From the NCBI RefSeq assembly GCF_003391395.1, contig NZ_CP024190.1, positions 2,666,001 to 2,730,000 of the forward strand: a stretch of 64,000 bases of DNA. The letters are read 5' to 3'. Positions 10,001 to 18,156 of the stretch are shown here, piece after piece. A model generated the notes under the pieces. The model had not been told where the DNA came from, did no database searches, and was given only the letters and a program-made list of their open reading frames with translations. The translations under genes were made by a program, and so were the position numbers. This DNA comes from Mycobacterium marinum. GTDB lineage: Bacteria > Actinomycetota > Actinomycetes > Mycobacteriales > Mycobacteriaceae. The number at the start of each line of letters is the position of its first letter. Within the stretch, counting starts at the first letter, position 1.

Positions 10001-10277
10001 CGAGGCCGAGGGCTGGGCCAAGGACCGCATCCGGGAATTGCAGGAGCTGCGCAAGTCCACCGGGCTCGACGTTTCCGACCGTATCCAGGTGCTGATCTCG
10101 GTACCGGGGGAGCGCGCCGAGTGGGCGCGCACTCACCGCGATCTGATTGCCGGCGAAATCCTGGCCACCACTTTCGAATTCGGTGAACCCGACGATGGCG
10201 TCGAGATCGGAGACGGGGTGCGGGTGGCAATCGCGAAATCTGGCGGAGCAGGGGTGTCCGGGCGCGAGCAGGCCTAA
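7077..10277 (+). CDS. ileS: Isoleucyl-tRNA synthetase
   Basis: Cytosolic class I synthetase charging tRNA-Ile, 1066 residues. The HIGH motif is PHYGH at 65-69 and KMSKS is at 633-637. The overall type is the long eukaryote-like IleRS found in mycobacteria, a class associated with mupirocin resistance. ATG 7077 follows AGGAG within the T-box leader; the longer in-frame opening at 7005 would place the T-box inside the coding region and is rejected. A glycine/alanine-rich stretch (GGAAGDAGA, near 585) and a slightly longer C-terminus make it longer than the M. tuberculosis protein as I remember it (about 1041). Confidence 0.98.
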   Translation: MTDSTYPRSNLGADHRGGSPDFPELETQVLDYWARDETFRASIERRDGAPEYVFYDGPPFANGLPHYGHLLTGYVKDIVPRYRTMRGFKVERRFGWDTHGLPAELEVERQLGITDKSQIDTMGIAAFNDACRASVLRYTGEWQQYVTRQARWVDFDNDYKTLDLGYMESVIWAFRQLWDKGLAYEGYRVLPYCWRDETPLSNHELRMDDDVYQSRQDPALTVGFKVVDGEPQGELAGAYLLVWTTTPWTLPSNLAVAVHPDVTYVQVRVGDRRLVLAEARLAAYTRELGEEPEVIGSYRGADLLGMRYLPPFAYFMDSPNAFAVLAGEFVTTEDGTGIVHMAPAYGEDDMAVTSPVGIEPVTPVDAKGRFDSSVPDYQGQHVFDANAQIIRDLKNQSGPAAANGAVLIRHETYEHPYPHCWRCRNPLIYRAVSSWFVTVTKFRERMVELNQQITWYPEHVKDGQFGKWLQGARDWSISRNRYWGTPIPVWKSDDPAYPRIDVYGSLDELERDFGVRPTNLHRPYIDELTRPNPDDPTGQSTMRRIPDVLDVWFDSGSMPYAQVHYPFENGDWFLGGAAGDAGAHYPGDFIVEYIGQTRGWFYTLHVLATALFDRPAFKTCVAHGIVLGSDGQKMSKSLRNYPDVAEVFHRDGSDAMRWFLMASPILRGGNLIVTEQGIREGVRQVLLPFWNAYSFLALYAPKVGTWRTDSDHVLDRYILAKLAVLRDDLTQAMEVCDISGACEQLRQFTEALTNWYVRRSRSRFWQEDVDAIDTLHTVLEITARLAAPLLPLVTEVIWRGLTGERSVHLTDWPQAGEVPADAELVAAMDQVREVCSAASSLRKAKKLRVRLPLPKLTVAVENPQALKPFTDLIADELNVKQVELTDAIGTYGRFELTVNARVAGPRLGKDVQAAIKAVKAGEGVVNSDGTLTAGPAVLQSEEYSSRLVAADPEFTAALPGGAGLVVLDGTVTPELEAEGWAKDRIRELQELRKSTGLDVSDRIQVLISVPGERAEWARTHRDLIAGEILATTFEFGEPDDGVEIGDGVRVAIAKSGGAGVSGREQA

Positions 10278-10281
10278 GACG

Positions 10282-11334
10282 TCAGCCGGCGCTGGTTGGC
10301 CCGCGCCCTGTGATCGCTACCCGATCCATCAGGGCGCGGGCGGACCGGATCGTCGAGCGGACCTCCTGCAGCAGTTTGGCCGGATGCTGTTGGTCCAGGT
10401 TGCTGAGCCGGTTGTAGCGGTCGATGCCGAACCCCGCTGACTCCAGGTGAATCCGCAACGGTAGAGCCAGCGTGCGGAGCCCCTCGAAGTGCAGGTAGGG
10501 CACCACCGGCTGGCCGGTCACCAGCAGGCAAGTCGACTGGTGCATGCGTGCCGTTTGGGCGGCGAAGGTGTAGGTATCGGCGGAGTTGGCTCGACGGTTG
10601 TCCGGGTCGGGCGACGGGGTTTCCAACAACATGACCGGCACGCCGAGGTCGTTGCCCTCCGGTGGAAAACGCCACACCGCCCGGTCGCGTTGCGGGTTAT
10701 CCACCCGTTGTCGTATGTGCGCGGTCACCTCACCGGTGTCCAGCCCCAGTACGTCCTTTGCTGCTGCCACCAGGAGCTCGAACTCCGTGCGTGCCCCCGG
10801 CGCGCAGACGGCTACCGCATCCAGTTCGGATTCCAGTAGCTGGCGTGATGCTGCCGCCAGCACCACCTGGCCGATGCGCCGGCCGGTAGCCATCTCTCTT
10901 GCGTAGCCCACCCGCAGCTGGTTGGTATAGCGTCCACCGCCGATCACCAAGATGTGATCGAAGTCCGCGCCCTCGGGCGTGGTGGCTGTGACCAGACCCA
11001 GTTCGCTGGCCAACGCCGTGATCTGTTCCAGTTGGGTGGCGGGCAGGTCCAGGCGCGGGATCAGCCATCTGACCGCGCCAGCCGCGTCCTGACTGTGTAA
11101 CCGGCCGGTGGCGGCGGCCCGGGCCCGCCCCCGGTAGTCCCACACCTTGCTGAATTCGTCGAGCAGCGCAAGTCGAGTCGGGAGGTCGCCGGTGGGTGGG
11201 GAGCCGCCGAACATTTCGACCAATTCCGTCAGAGCGGGCTGAGTGCTCCAGGCATGGACCTGCTGACAAATTCCTGCCACGAAGTCATCACCGGACCGGC
11301 CGAAGGCAGTTGACTCGCTATCGGACGGACACAC
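10282..11334 (-). CDS. Conserved hypothetical protein with a Rossmann-like core
   Basis: A 350-residue protein of unknown function. The first 110 residues look helical. A middle segment, FDHILVIGGGRYTNQLRVG, resembles a nucleotide-binding or DUF218/YdcF-like strand-loop, followed by AVAVCAPGARTEFELL. No signal peptide or membrane segment is seen. GTG 11334 is the apparent start. It converges on ileS with 4 bases between the stops and lies 55 bases after a methyltransferase gene on the same strand. I do not recognise it from the M. tuberculosis ileS-dinX interval. Confidence 0.7.
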   Translation of the reverse strand: MCPSDSESTAFGRSGDDFVAGICQQVHAWSTQPALTELVEMFGGSPPTGDLPTRLALLDEFSKVWDYRGRARAAATGRLHSQDAAGAVRWLIPRLDLPATQLEQITALASELGLVTATTPEGADFDHILVIGGGRYTNQLRVGYAREMATGRRIGQVVLAAASRQLLESELDAVAVCAPGARTEFELLVAAAKDVLGLDTGEVTAHIRQRVDNPQRDRAVWRFPPEGNDLGVPVMLLETPSPDPDNRRANSADTYTFAAQTARMHQSTCLLVTGQPVVPYLHFEGLRTLALPLRIHLESAGFGIDRYNRLSNLDQQHPAKLLQEVRSTIRSARALMDRVAITGRGPTSAG

Positions 11335-11389
11335 CGTGGTTCCTTACCGTTCCTCAATACCCTTATTTGACATATCTTTTCGAGAAAAG

Positions 11390-11962
11390 TCAGGCTTTGG
11401 GTTTCTGTGCACGCCAGCGTTGCCTGCCGGCCTGAACCTCAACTTCGACATCGTGAAATCCCGCTGCGCGCAGGCGATCCGGGAGGTCCGCCGGTGGAAT
11501 CGGATTGCAGGTGTCGCGAAAGTGCAAGATGCTGAACAGTAATGAAGGAATCCCGTCGCTCCCGGCGAAGACACCACCGGGACGCAGCACACGATAAGCC
11601 TCGGCGAACAGTTCATCCTGCAGTTCCGTGGTAGGGACGTGATGCAGCATGGTGAAAGACACCACCGAGCTGAACTCTTCGGCAGGCAGCCCGGTGTCGG
11701 TGCCGTCGCTGTTGATGATGCGTGCCTGCTCGCCATAGCGCTCTTGTAGGCGCCGCGCCATGGCTGGGTCGATTTCGACCGCTGTGAGCTTTGGCGTCTT
11801 GTCCACCAGCACCCGAAGAAAGGCTCCGTAGCCCGGCCCGATCTCGAGGGCGTTGTCGCCGAGGTCCACATCGGCGAGAACCCAGGGCAATACCTGGCCC
11901 TTGACCTCTTTTGCCCAGCGGTCAGAGTCGCAGCACAACCTATGCACAAGGTTCATTGCCAT
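11390..11962 (-). CDS. Class I SAM-dependent methyltransferase
   Basis: A 190-residue methyltransferase. Motif I is ALEIGPGYGAFLRVL, motif II TAVEIDPAMA, and FTMLHHVPTTEL plus RVLRPGGVFAGSDG are typical of the Methyltransf_11 group. The open frame continues far upstream, antisense to dinX, but the family N-terminus starts at MAMNLVHRLCC, so ATG 11962 is chosen. A TAACGT -10 box lies 8 bases before it, which suggests a leaderless transcript divergent from dinX. Substrate unknown. Confidence 0.85.
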   Translation of the reverse strand: MAMNLVHRLCCDSDRWAKEVKGQVLPWVLADVDLGDNALEIGPGYGAFLRVLVDKTPKLTAVEIDPAMARRLQERYGEQARIINSDGTDTGLPAEEFSSVVSFTMLHHVPTTELQDELFAEAYRVLRPGGVFAGSDGIPSLLFSILHFRDTCNPIPPADLPDRLRAAGFHDVEVEVQAGRQRWRAQKPKA

Positions 11963-11970
11963 ACTGACCG

Positions 11971-12020
11971 ACGTTAGTCGAGATCGCCTCCGGCGAGCCC
12001 CGACTAGCCCCGAATAGTAT
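11971..12020. promoter_or_regulatory. Divergent promoter of the methyltransferase and dinX
   Basis: On the minus strand TAACGT (11976-11971) ends 8 bases before ATG 11962. On the plus strand TAGTAT (12015-12020) ends 8 bases before GTG 12029. Both fit the mycobacterial TANNNT -10 consensus, with transcription starting at or next to the start codon. No ribosome site is present before either gene. No LexA-type box was seen. Confidence 0.55.
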
Positions 12021-12028
12021 TGCCGGTT

Positions 12029-13441
12029 GTGGAGTCCCGTTGGGTGCTGCACCTGGACATGGACGCGTTCTTCGCCTCGGTTGAGCAGCTCACCCGACCA
12101 ACCTTGATGGGCCGGCCGGTGCTGGTGGGTGGTATGGGTGGGCGCGGTGTGGTCGCCGGCGCCAGCTATGAGGCGCGCGTTTTCGGGGCCCGTTCGGCCA
12201 TGCCGATGCACCAGGCTCGGCGGTTGATCGGTGTGACCGCGGTGGTGTTGCCGCCGCGCGGCGCCGTGTACGGGGTGGCCAGTCGCCGGGTGTTCGACAC
12301 CGTGCGAGGCCTGGTTCCCGTCGTCGAGCAGCTGTCGTTCGACGAGGCCTTCGGGGAACCACCACAACTCGGTGGGGCCGCTACGGCGGAGGTAGAACAG
12401 TTCTGCGAAGACTTGCGGCGACGGGTGCGCGACGAAACCGGCCTGATCGCCTCGGTCGGTGCCGGCTCGGGTAAGCAAATTGCCAAGATCGCCTCCGGAC
12501 TGGCCAAGCCCGACGGCATCCGGGTGGTCGCCCGTCAGGAAGAACAGCTGCTGCTGGGCGGCTTGCCGGTGCGCCGGTTGTGGGGCATTGGTCCAGTTGC
12601 CGAGGAGAAGCTGCATCGCCTTGGGATCGAGACGGTCGGACAGTTGGCGGCGCTGGCCGACGCTGAAGTGGCCAACATCCTTGGCGCGACCGTCGGGCCC
12701 GCGCTGCACCGGCTGGCGCGCGGCATCGACGACCGGCCGGTTGCCGAGCGCGCGGAAGCCAAGCAGATCAGCGCGGAGTCGACCTTTGCCATCGATCTGA
12801 CCACCCTCGATCAGCTCCGCAACGCGCTTGATCCGATTGCCGAGCACGCTCATCAGCGGTTGCTGCGCGACGGTCGCGGGTCTCGCACCGTCACGGTGAA
12901 GCTGAAGAAGGCCGACATGAGCACGTTGACCCGCTCGGCGACCTTGCCCTATGCGACAACCGATGTGGGAGCACTGTTGGCGCTGGCCCGCCGGCTGCTG
13001 CTGGATCCGGTCCAGATCGGGCCCATTCGCCTGCTGGGCGTGGGTTTCTCGGGGCTGAGCGAGGTACGCCAGGAATCGCTGTTCCCGGATCTGGACCTGG
13101 CGGCGGAGACGTCAGAAGAAGCCCATCAGGACTTTCACCCCTCGCATGGTGCGTTGTCGAGCACCCCAGCCGGCGCCGTGTGGCGAATCGGCGACGACGT
13201 CACCCACCGGGAGCTTGGTCACGGCTGGGTACAAGGAGCGGGTCACGGAGTGGTCACCGTGAGGTTCGAGACTCGCGGTTCAGGCCCCGGGCCAGCGCGG
13301 ACCTTTCCCATCGAGACCAGCGACATCACCGCCGCCAACCCGGTGGACAGCCTGGATTGGCCGGATTTTGTCGGCCAGTTGCGGGTCGAGAATGCCGCTG
13401 ACACCTCAACCCCAGCGGTCGATGACCTCGACGATGGGTAG
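12029..13441 (+). CDS. dinX: Y-family DNA polymerase IV
   Basis: A 470-residue translesion polymerase, Rv1537-like. Catalytic carboxylates are in HLDMDAFFASVEQ (Asp10, Asp12) and SFDEAF (Asp105, Glu106). A QESLF sequence at 348-352 matches the beta-clamp binding motif, and a mycobacterial C-terminal extension (HGWVQGAGHGVVTVRF) follows. GTG 12029 gives the M. tuberculosis N-terminus (MESRW); TTG 12020 would overlap the -10 box. The 3' end overlaps the end of ansA by 36 bases. Confidence 0.96.
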   Translation: MESRWVLHLDMDAFFASVEQLTRPTLMGRPVLVGGMGGRGVVAGASYEARVFGARSAMPMHQARRLIGVTAVVLPPRGAVYGVASRRVFDTVRGLVPVVEQLSFDEAFGEPPQLGGAATAEVEQFCEDLRRRVRDETGLIASVGAGSGKQIAKIASGLAKPDGIRVVARQEEQLLLGGLPVRRLWGIGPVAEEKLHRLGIETVGQLAALADAEVANILGATVGPALHRLARGIDDRPVAERAEAKQISAESTFAIDLTTLDQLRNALDPIAEHAHQRLLRDGRGSRTVTVKLKKADMSTLTRSATLPYATTDVGALLALARRLLLDPVQIGPIRLLGVGFSGLSEVRQESLFPDLDLAAETSEEAHQDFHPSHGALSSTPAGAVWRIGDDVTHRELGHGWVQGAGHGVVTVRFETRGSGPGPARTFPIETSDITAANPVDSLDWPDFVGQLRVENAADTSTPAVDDLDDG

Positions 13442-14362
13442 CTCGGCTGTCAGCGCTGCCATCAGCAGCACCCGCGCCTGCGACGGCGGCAGCCGTGGCA
13501 CCATCACCGCGCCCGCGGCCACCAGATCATGGCCAGGGCCGTAGCCGGCGCCGACCCGAGCGCCGGCAACACGGGTGGAAACCGCTATCACCACCCCGTT
13601 GCCACAATGCCGCCGCACCCCGTCGATCACGCCCGCGCCGGCATTGCCCGACCCCAGGGCCTCCAGCACGATGGCGCGCGCGCCGGCGGCCACACACGCG
13701 TCCAGTGCTACAGCGTCGCTTCCGGGATAGACCGCGACGATGTCGACCCGGGGTGCATCGGCGGCCAGAACGTCGCCGAGATATGGCCGCGATTTCGCGC
13801 GCCGCAGCGTCACCTCGTCCGTGACGGTGCCCAGAAGTTCGCCCGCGAATCCGCTCAGATCATCGGTTGCCGCCTTGCGAAGTCCTAGCGGCTCGAGCAC
13901 CCGACCTGCAAAACACACCAATACCCCACAGTCGCGTACCGCGGGATCGCCGGCCACGATAAGCGCGTCACGCAGGTTGGCTGGACCATCGGCATCGGCG
14001 GCATCGGAGCTGCGCATGGCCCCGGTCAACACCACCGGGGTGCTGCCGGAATAGGTGAGGTCCAACCACAGCGCGGTCTCTTCAAGCGTGTCTGTGCCGT
14101 GGGTGATAACCACCCCATCGGGCCCATTGGGGCGGTCGGCGCCGCGCCCGGTGATGGCGTGCAGGGCGGCGCGGATGCGATCCCAGTCCGCCGGCACCAG
14201 CTGCGAGCTGTCCAGCGCCATCAAGTCGATGATTTCGACATCCAGATCCCCGCTCACGGCAGCGGTGAGCTGCGCACCGTTACGAGACGGTCGGCGCACT
14301 CCGTCGGTGCCCGTGCTGGTCGAGATCGTTCCTCCGGTGGTGATAACGGTGAGGCGGCCCAT
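13406..14362 (-). CDS. ansA: L-asparaginase
   Basis: Hydrolyses asparagine to aspartate and ammonia; type I/II asparaginase fold, 318 residues from ATG 14362. The catalytic threonine lies in TVITTGGTIS (Thr12), and the second active-site loop ITHGTDTLEETA supplies the Thr-Asp pair. The frame stays open to 14401, but MGRLTVITTGG matches the family start. In M. tuberculosis AnsA supports nitrogen assimilation and acid resistance through ammonia release. It is tail-to-tail with dinX and divergent from lspA. Confidence 0.95.
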   Translation of the reverse strand: MGRLTVITTGGTISTSTGTDGVRRPSRNGAQLTAAVSGDLDVEIIDLMALDSSQLVPADWDRIRAALHAITGRGADRPNGPDGVVITHGTDTLEETALWLDLTYSGSTPVVLTGAMRSSDAADADGPANLRDALIVAGDPAVRDCGVLVCFAGRVLEPLGLRKAATDDLSGFAGELLGTVTDEVTLRRAKSRPYLGDVLAADAPRVDIVAVYPGSDAVALDACVAAGARAIVLEALGSGNAGAGVIDGVRRHCGNGVVIAVSTRVAGARVGAGYGPGHDLVAAGAVMVPRLPPSQARVLLMAALTAELPIVEVIDRWG

Positions 14363-14437
14363 GCTGGGATCATCTCGCACCCATGTCATCGGCATCCGCA
14401 TGTGGGTACCGGTACAAAGCTGAGGGATGATGGGGGA

Positions 14438-15028
14438 GTGTCTGACGAACCAACCGGATCAGCCGATCCACTGACGACAGCGGGAGAGACCGGGGTGACT
14501 GAGGAACCCAAGGTTTCCGCGCCGGAGCCGCCGCCACGGCGGCTGCGGCTATTGCTGTCGGTCGCGGCGGTGGTGCTGGCGCTGGACGTTGTGACGAAGG
14601 TGCTCGCCGTCAAGCTGCTGCCTCCCGGCCAACCGGTATCGATCATCGGTGACACAGTGACCTGGACATTGGTGCGCAATTCGGGTGCCGCCTTCTCGAT
14701 GGCGACCGGCTACACCTGGGTTTTGACCTTGATCGCGACGGGCGTGGTGGTCGGAATCTTCTGGATGGGCCGGCGGCTGGTGTCGCCCTGGTGGGCCGTG
14801 GGGCTCGGGATGATCCTGGGCGGCGCAATGGGCAACCTGGTCGACCGCTTCTTCCGGGCACCCGGGCCGCTGCGCGGGCACGTCGTCGATTTCTTTTCGG
14901 TCGGTTGGTGGCCGGTGTTCAACGTCGCTGATCCGTCGGTGGTCGGTGGCGCCATCCTGCTGGTAATCCTGTCGATCTTCGGCTTCGACTTCGACACCGT
15001 GGGCCGGCGAAAGGCCGATGAGCGTTGA
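14438..15028 (+). CDS. lspA: Lipoprotein signal peptidase (signal peptidase II)
   Basis: Aspartic protease in the cytoplasmic membrane that removes signal peptides from prolipoproteins, such as LprI encoded nearby. 196 residues, with a 35-residue polar N-terminal extension typical of mycobacteria and four membrane helices. The catalytic aspartates lie in GNLVDRFF and FNVADPSVVGG. GTG 14438 (VSDEPTGSADPL) matches the M. tuberculosis start. It overlaps the downstream pseudouridine synthase by four bases (TTGA). Confidence 0.96.
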   Translation: MSDEPTGSADPLTTAGETGVTEEPKVSAPEPPPRRLRLLLSVAAVVLALDVVTKVLAVKLLPPGQPVSIIGDTVTWTLVRNSGAAFSMATGYTWVLTLIATGVVVGIFWMGRRLVSPWWAVGLGMILGGAMGNLVDRFFRAPGPLRGHVVDFFSVGWWPVFNVADPSVVGGAILLVILSIFGFDFDTVGRRKADER

Positions 15029-15954
15029 CGGGCGATCGCTCGATGCCGGTTCCGGAGGGATTGGCAGGAATGCGTGTTGATGCGGGGCTGGCCCGTCTGC
15101 TGGGTCTGTCCCGCAGCGCGGTGGCCGTCATCGCCGAGAACGGTGGTGTCGAGCTCGACGGTGTGCCGGCGGGCAAATCCGATCGGCTGACCGCGGGGGC
15201 CTGGCTGCACGTCCAGCTGCCTGAGGCGCCGCCGCCGCCGGAGAACACCCCCGTCGAGATCGAGGGCATGACGATCCTGTACTCCGACGACGACATTGTC
15301 GCCGTCGACAAGCCGGCCGCGGTGGCAGCACATGCGTCGGTGGGCTGGACGGGGCCCACGGTGCTCGGTGGCCTGGCGGCGGCCGGCTACCGGATCAGCA
15401 CGTCCGGCGTACATGAGCGGCAGGGCATTGTCCATCGCCTGGACGTCGGGACGTCCGGGGTGATGGTGGTTGCGCTGTCCGAACGCGCCTACACGGTTCT
15501 CAAGCGGGCCTTCAAACAACGCACCGTCGACAAGCGCTATCACGCTCTGGTGCAAGGACATCCAGATCCATCCAGCGGAACCATCGACGCACCGATCGGT
15601 CGGCATCCCGGCGGCGAGTGGAAGTTTGCGGTCACCAAGAACGGCCGGCACAGCCTCACCCACTACGACACCGTCGAGGCCTTCGTGGCGGCCAGCTTGC
15701 TCGACGTGCATTTGGAAACCGGGCGCACTCATCAGATCCGGGTGCATTTCGCGGCATTGCATCATCCGTGCTGTGGTGACCTCGTTTATGGGGCCGACCC
15801 GAAACTGGCCAAACGGTTGGGTCTGCAACGTCAATGGCTGCATGCGAGATCGCTGGCCTTCGCGCATCCCGCCGATGGCCGGCAGGTGGAGATTGTCAGT
15901 CCGTATCCGCCAGATCTGCAGCACGCCCTGGATGTGCTCCGCGACGAGGGGTGA
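15025..15954 (+). CDS. RluD-family pseudouridine synthase
   Basis: A 309-residue RNA pseudouridine synthase, Rv1540-like. An N-terminal S4-like RNA-binding segment (LLGLSRSAVAVIAENGGVELDG) is followed by the RsuA/RluA catalytic domain with the HRLDVGTSG motif containing the catalytic Asp. TTG 15025 overlaps the lspA stop and agrees with the M. tuberculosis start; translation is probably coupled to lspA. The target site is presumably 23S rRNA, but which uridine cannot be told. Confidence 0.93.
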   Translation: MTGDRSMPVPEGLAGMRVDAGLARLLGLSRSAVAVIAENGGVELDGVPAGKSDRLTAGAWLHVQLPEAPPPPENTPVEIEGMTILYSDDDIVAVDKPAAVAAHASVGWTGPTVLGGLAAAGYRISTSGVHERQGIVHRLDVGTSGVMVVALSERAYTVLKRAFKQRTVDKRYHALVQGHPDPSSGTIDAPIGRHPGGEWKFAVTKNGRHSLTHYDTVEAFVAASLLDVHLETGRTHQIRVHFAALHHPCCGDLVYGADPKLAKRLGLQRQWLHARSLAFAHPADGRQVEIVSPYPPDLQHALDVLRDEG

Positions 15955-15962
15955 GCGATAGC

Positions 15963-16733
15963 TCACTCGGTCGGCTTTCGCGCTTCCACCAACACCCGCG
16001 TCGGGTGGGTGACGAAGCGTCCGTCGACCTGGATGCGTTCATGCAACTCGACCAGCCGCTGAAAGTACGGCTCTGCCGTGAAATCCGGCACCGTCCAAAT
16101 CAGCTTGCGCAGGAAGTACACCACCGCGCCGATGTCGAAGAATTCAGCCCTGAGCCGCTCCATGCGCATCTCCACGATCTGTAACCCGGCCGCCTGGGCC
16201 TGGGCACGCTGAGCCGCGGGCTCTAGCCGCTCCCACAGCTGGGGCTGCGGTCCGATGACGTGTCCCACGAGTTCGGCTACCGTCGCCGGCCCGGGGTGCT
16301 GCGCGAGGTAGGTGCCGCCGGGACGCAACACCCGGGCAATCTCACTCCACCACACGGTGATGGGATGGCGACTGATCACCAGGTCGAACGCTTCATCGGC
16401 GAACGGCAGCGGCGGCTCATCGCGCGTTGCGACCACCACCACGCCGCGCGGGCGCAACCGCTGGGTGGCTAGCGCCGCATTCGGCGGCCACGATTCGGTC
16501 GCGGCCATGGTCGGTGGAAACTTCGGCGCGCCGGACAGCACCTCGCCGCCACCGGTATGGATGTCGAGGGCGGCCGACGCGCGGGCCAATCGTTGGCTCA
16601 TCAGCCGCTGGTACCCCCACGACGGTCGTTCTTCTGTCGCTCGGCCTTCTAGCCAGGAGAAATCCCATCCCACGACCGGCGCCGCCATGGCTTCGGCCAC
16701 GAGCTCCTCAAATGAGCGTTGGGCGGCCGTCAC
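15963..16733 (-). CDS. SAM-dependent methyltransferase (Methyltransf_11 type)
   Basis: 256 residues from GTG 16733 (VTAAQRSFEELVAEAM), the usual start of this actinobacterial family, whose members show a WDFSWLEGRATEERPSWGY segment. SAM-binding features are LDIHTGGGEVLSG and LPFADEAFDLVISRH, with VLRPGGTYLAQHPG downstream. An upstream extension of the frame runs into a decayed copy of the same gene. Convergent with the pseudouridine synthase. Substrate unknown. Confidence 0.83.
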   Translation of the reverse strand: MTAAQRSFEELVAEAMAAPVVGWDFSWLEGRATEERPSWGYQRLMSQRLARASAALDIHTGGGEVLSGAPKFPPTMAATESWPPNAALATQRLRPRGVVVVATRDEPPLPFADEAFDLVISRHPITVWWSEIARVLRPGGTYLAQHPGPATVAELVGHVIGPQPQLWERLEPAAQRAQAQAAGLQIVEMRMERLRAEFFDIGAVVYFLRKLIWTVPDFTAEPYFQRLVELHERIQVDGRFVTHPTRVLVEARKPTE

Positions 16734-16744
16734 CGGGGCCGCCG

Positions 16745-16948
16745 TTGCGGCATGCGGGCCTCGACGAGCGTGCCGCGCGGATGCCGGCGTCTGGATGCCA
16801 GCGCGGCATGCGGTGGCCACGATTCGACGGCGGCGCACGGGCGTCCGTGCGGGCGGGAGAAATCCCGGTCGGGCACGGGGGCCCGCCCGGCCTCTGCCGC
16901 CGGGACTTTGAATGCACGGCGCATGCTAGGCATTTTCGCCGCAAGCAA
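16745..16948 (-). pseudogene. Decayed 5' fragment of a duplicated methyltransferase gene
   Basis: The minus-strand frame here reads AGRAPVPDRDFSRPHGRP and then ESWPPHAALASRRRHPRG. In the intact gene just downstream the matching pieces are MAAPVVGWDFSWLEGRA and ESWPPNAALATQRLRPRG. The nucleotide sequences also align, for example GCGGTGGCCACGATTCG here against GCGGCCACGATTCG there. Most of the middle between the two matching pieces is missing and no methyltransferase core remains. It appears to be a tandem duplicate that has been deleted and decayed. Confidence 0.6.
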
Positions 16949-17026
16949 CCCGTGCCGTCGACCACGAGCGGTGATCCGGATCGGGCGCCCGGCCCGCCCG
17001 CGGCCTAGCGCCGGGCGTGAGGGGCC

Positions 17027-17662
17027 TCAGGTCGTGGTGCAGACAAATTTGGTGCCGTGGAAATCGAGCTGCACTTCGCCCTGGTGCTCCCAGTACTCGA
17101 CGCCTTGACGGCCGTACCGGGCACCACTGCCCGATAGCTGCACGAAAAGGATGTACTGGTCGCCTCGCCAGGTCAGCACCGCCGTCTTGGGATCGAGTTC
17201 GTTGTAGAACTGTGCAGTCAATGGGCCGTCCTCCGCGGGGCACCGGTAGCTGATCACGGGCGGAGCCGCGGTGGCCGGGTCCGCGATGGCCAACTGCGCC
17301 AACCGGGTCTGGTAGGACTCCTGCAGACAGGTGCGCATGTCAGGGTTCTGCGCACATTGGTCACGCGTCTCCGCCCAGTGACCTTGGGCCAGCGTCAGCG
17401 CCGCATTGTCGGTGCCGGGACGGTCCAGCGCCTGCTGGTAGGCGGTGTCGAGCCGGCGATCGAGTTCGGTCAACTGGGGGTCGTTGCAGACCAGTCGCTG
17501 GGTGTCATCTTCGGGGTTGGTGCAGTCGAGCAGCGGTGCGGCCGTCGATGTCGGCTGCGAGCCGCTCGTGGTGCCGGCCGGCGAATCGGGAGTCGAATGC
17601 GTTGTTGCTGAACTGCAGGCGCTCAACGCCAAGGCGGCCCCGATGAGGGCGATAAGTCTCAT
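17027..17662 (-). CDS. lprI: Lipoprotein LprI (lysozyme-inhibitor type)
   Basis: A 211-residue lipoprotein. The signal peptide MRLIALIGAALALSAC has a lipobox LSAC with Cys16. A Ser/Thr/Pro-rich linker follows, then an LprI-type domain (LDCTNPEDDTQRLVCNDPQL and paired Cys) and a C-terminal MliC-like segment. In M. tuberculosis LprI inhibits lysozyme and is cotranscribed with glbN. Here glbN is 83 bases upstream on the same strand, so the operon seems kept. LspA encoded nearby would process it. Confidence 0.93.
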   Translation of the reverse strand: MRLIALIGAALALSACSSATTHSTPDSPAGTTSGSQPTSTAAPLLDCTNPEDDTQRLVCNDPQLTELDRRLDTAYQQALDRPGTDNAALTLAQGHWAETRDQCAQNPDMRTCLQESYQTRLAQLAIADPATAAPPVISYRCPAEDGPLTAQFYNELDPKTAVLTWRGDQYILFVQLSGSGARYGRQGVEYWEHQGEVQLDFHGTKFVCTTT

Positions 17663-17745
17663 ATGTGCTGACTACCGGCTTGCGGAGGGCGTGCAAAGCG
17701 CGACACGCCAGACCGGGCGCAATTCCTGCGGGCTCCGGCGGGGGA

Positions 17746-18156
17746 TCAGACTCCCGCGGTCGTGGTCTCGCCCGAGGCGATGTCTGTGGCCAACGGTGCC
17801 ACGAGCTTGAGAATGTCGGTGACGGTCTCAGAAGGGACCCCTGCTGCGGTCAGTGAGTCGCCCAGATGCCCGGCTACCAAGCTGAAGTGCGCCATGGTGA
17901 TTCCGCGGCCCTGGTGGACCTGTTTCATCGGTGCGCCGGTGTAGGGCTCGGGTCCGCCGAGGGCTGCCGCAAAGAACTCGGCCTGTTTGCCTTTGAGGCG
18001 GTTCATATTCGTTCCGGTGAAGAAGCCGCCGAGTTGATCGTCGGCGAGCACACGTACATAGAAGTCTTCGACGACGGCTTCGATCGCCTCATACCCGCCG
18101 ATCTTGTCGTAGATGCTGACCGGCGCACGTTTACGAAAGCGTGACAGTAGTCCCAT
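17746..18156 (-). CDS. glbN: Truncated hemoglobin N
   Basis: Group I truncated hemoglobin, 136 residues, which detoxifies nitric oxide to nitrate. It has the mycobacterial Pre-A extension (MGLLSRFRKR), the B10 Tyr segment VVEDFYVRVLADD, and the proximal His in KQVHQGRGITMAHF. In M. tuberculosis the Pre-A stretch affects NO dioxygenase activity. First gene of the glbN-lprI pair. Confidence 0.96.
   Translation of the reverse strand: MGLLSRFRKRAPVSIYDKIGGYEAIEAVVEDFYVRVLADDQLGGFFTGTNMNRLKGKQAEFFAAALGGPEPYTGAPMKQVHQGRGITMAHFSLVAGHLGDSLTAAGVPSETVTDILKLVAPLATDIASGETTTAGV

Noticed and set aside
11963..12853. 297-codon upstream extension of the 11390-11962 methyltransferase
   Set aside because: It is antisense to dinX, lacks domain features, and the family starts at MAMNLVHRL.
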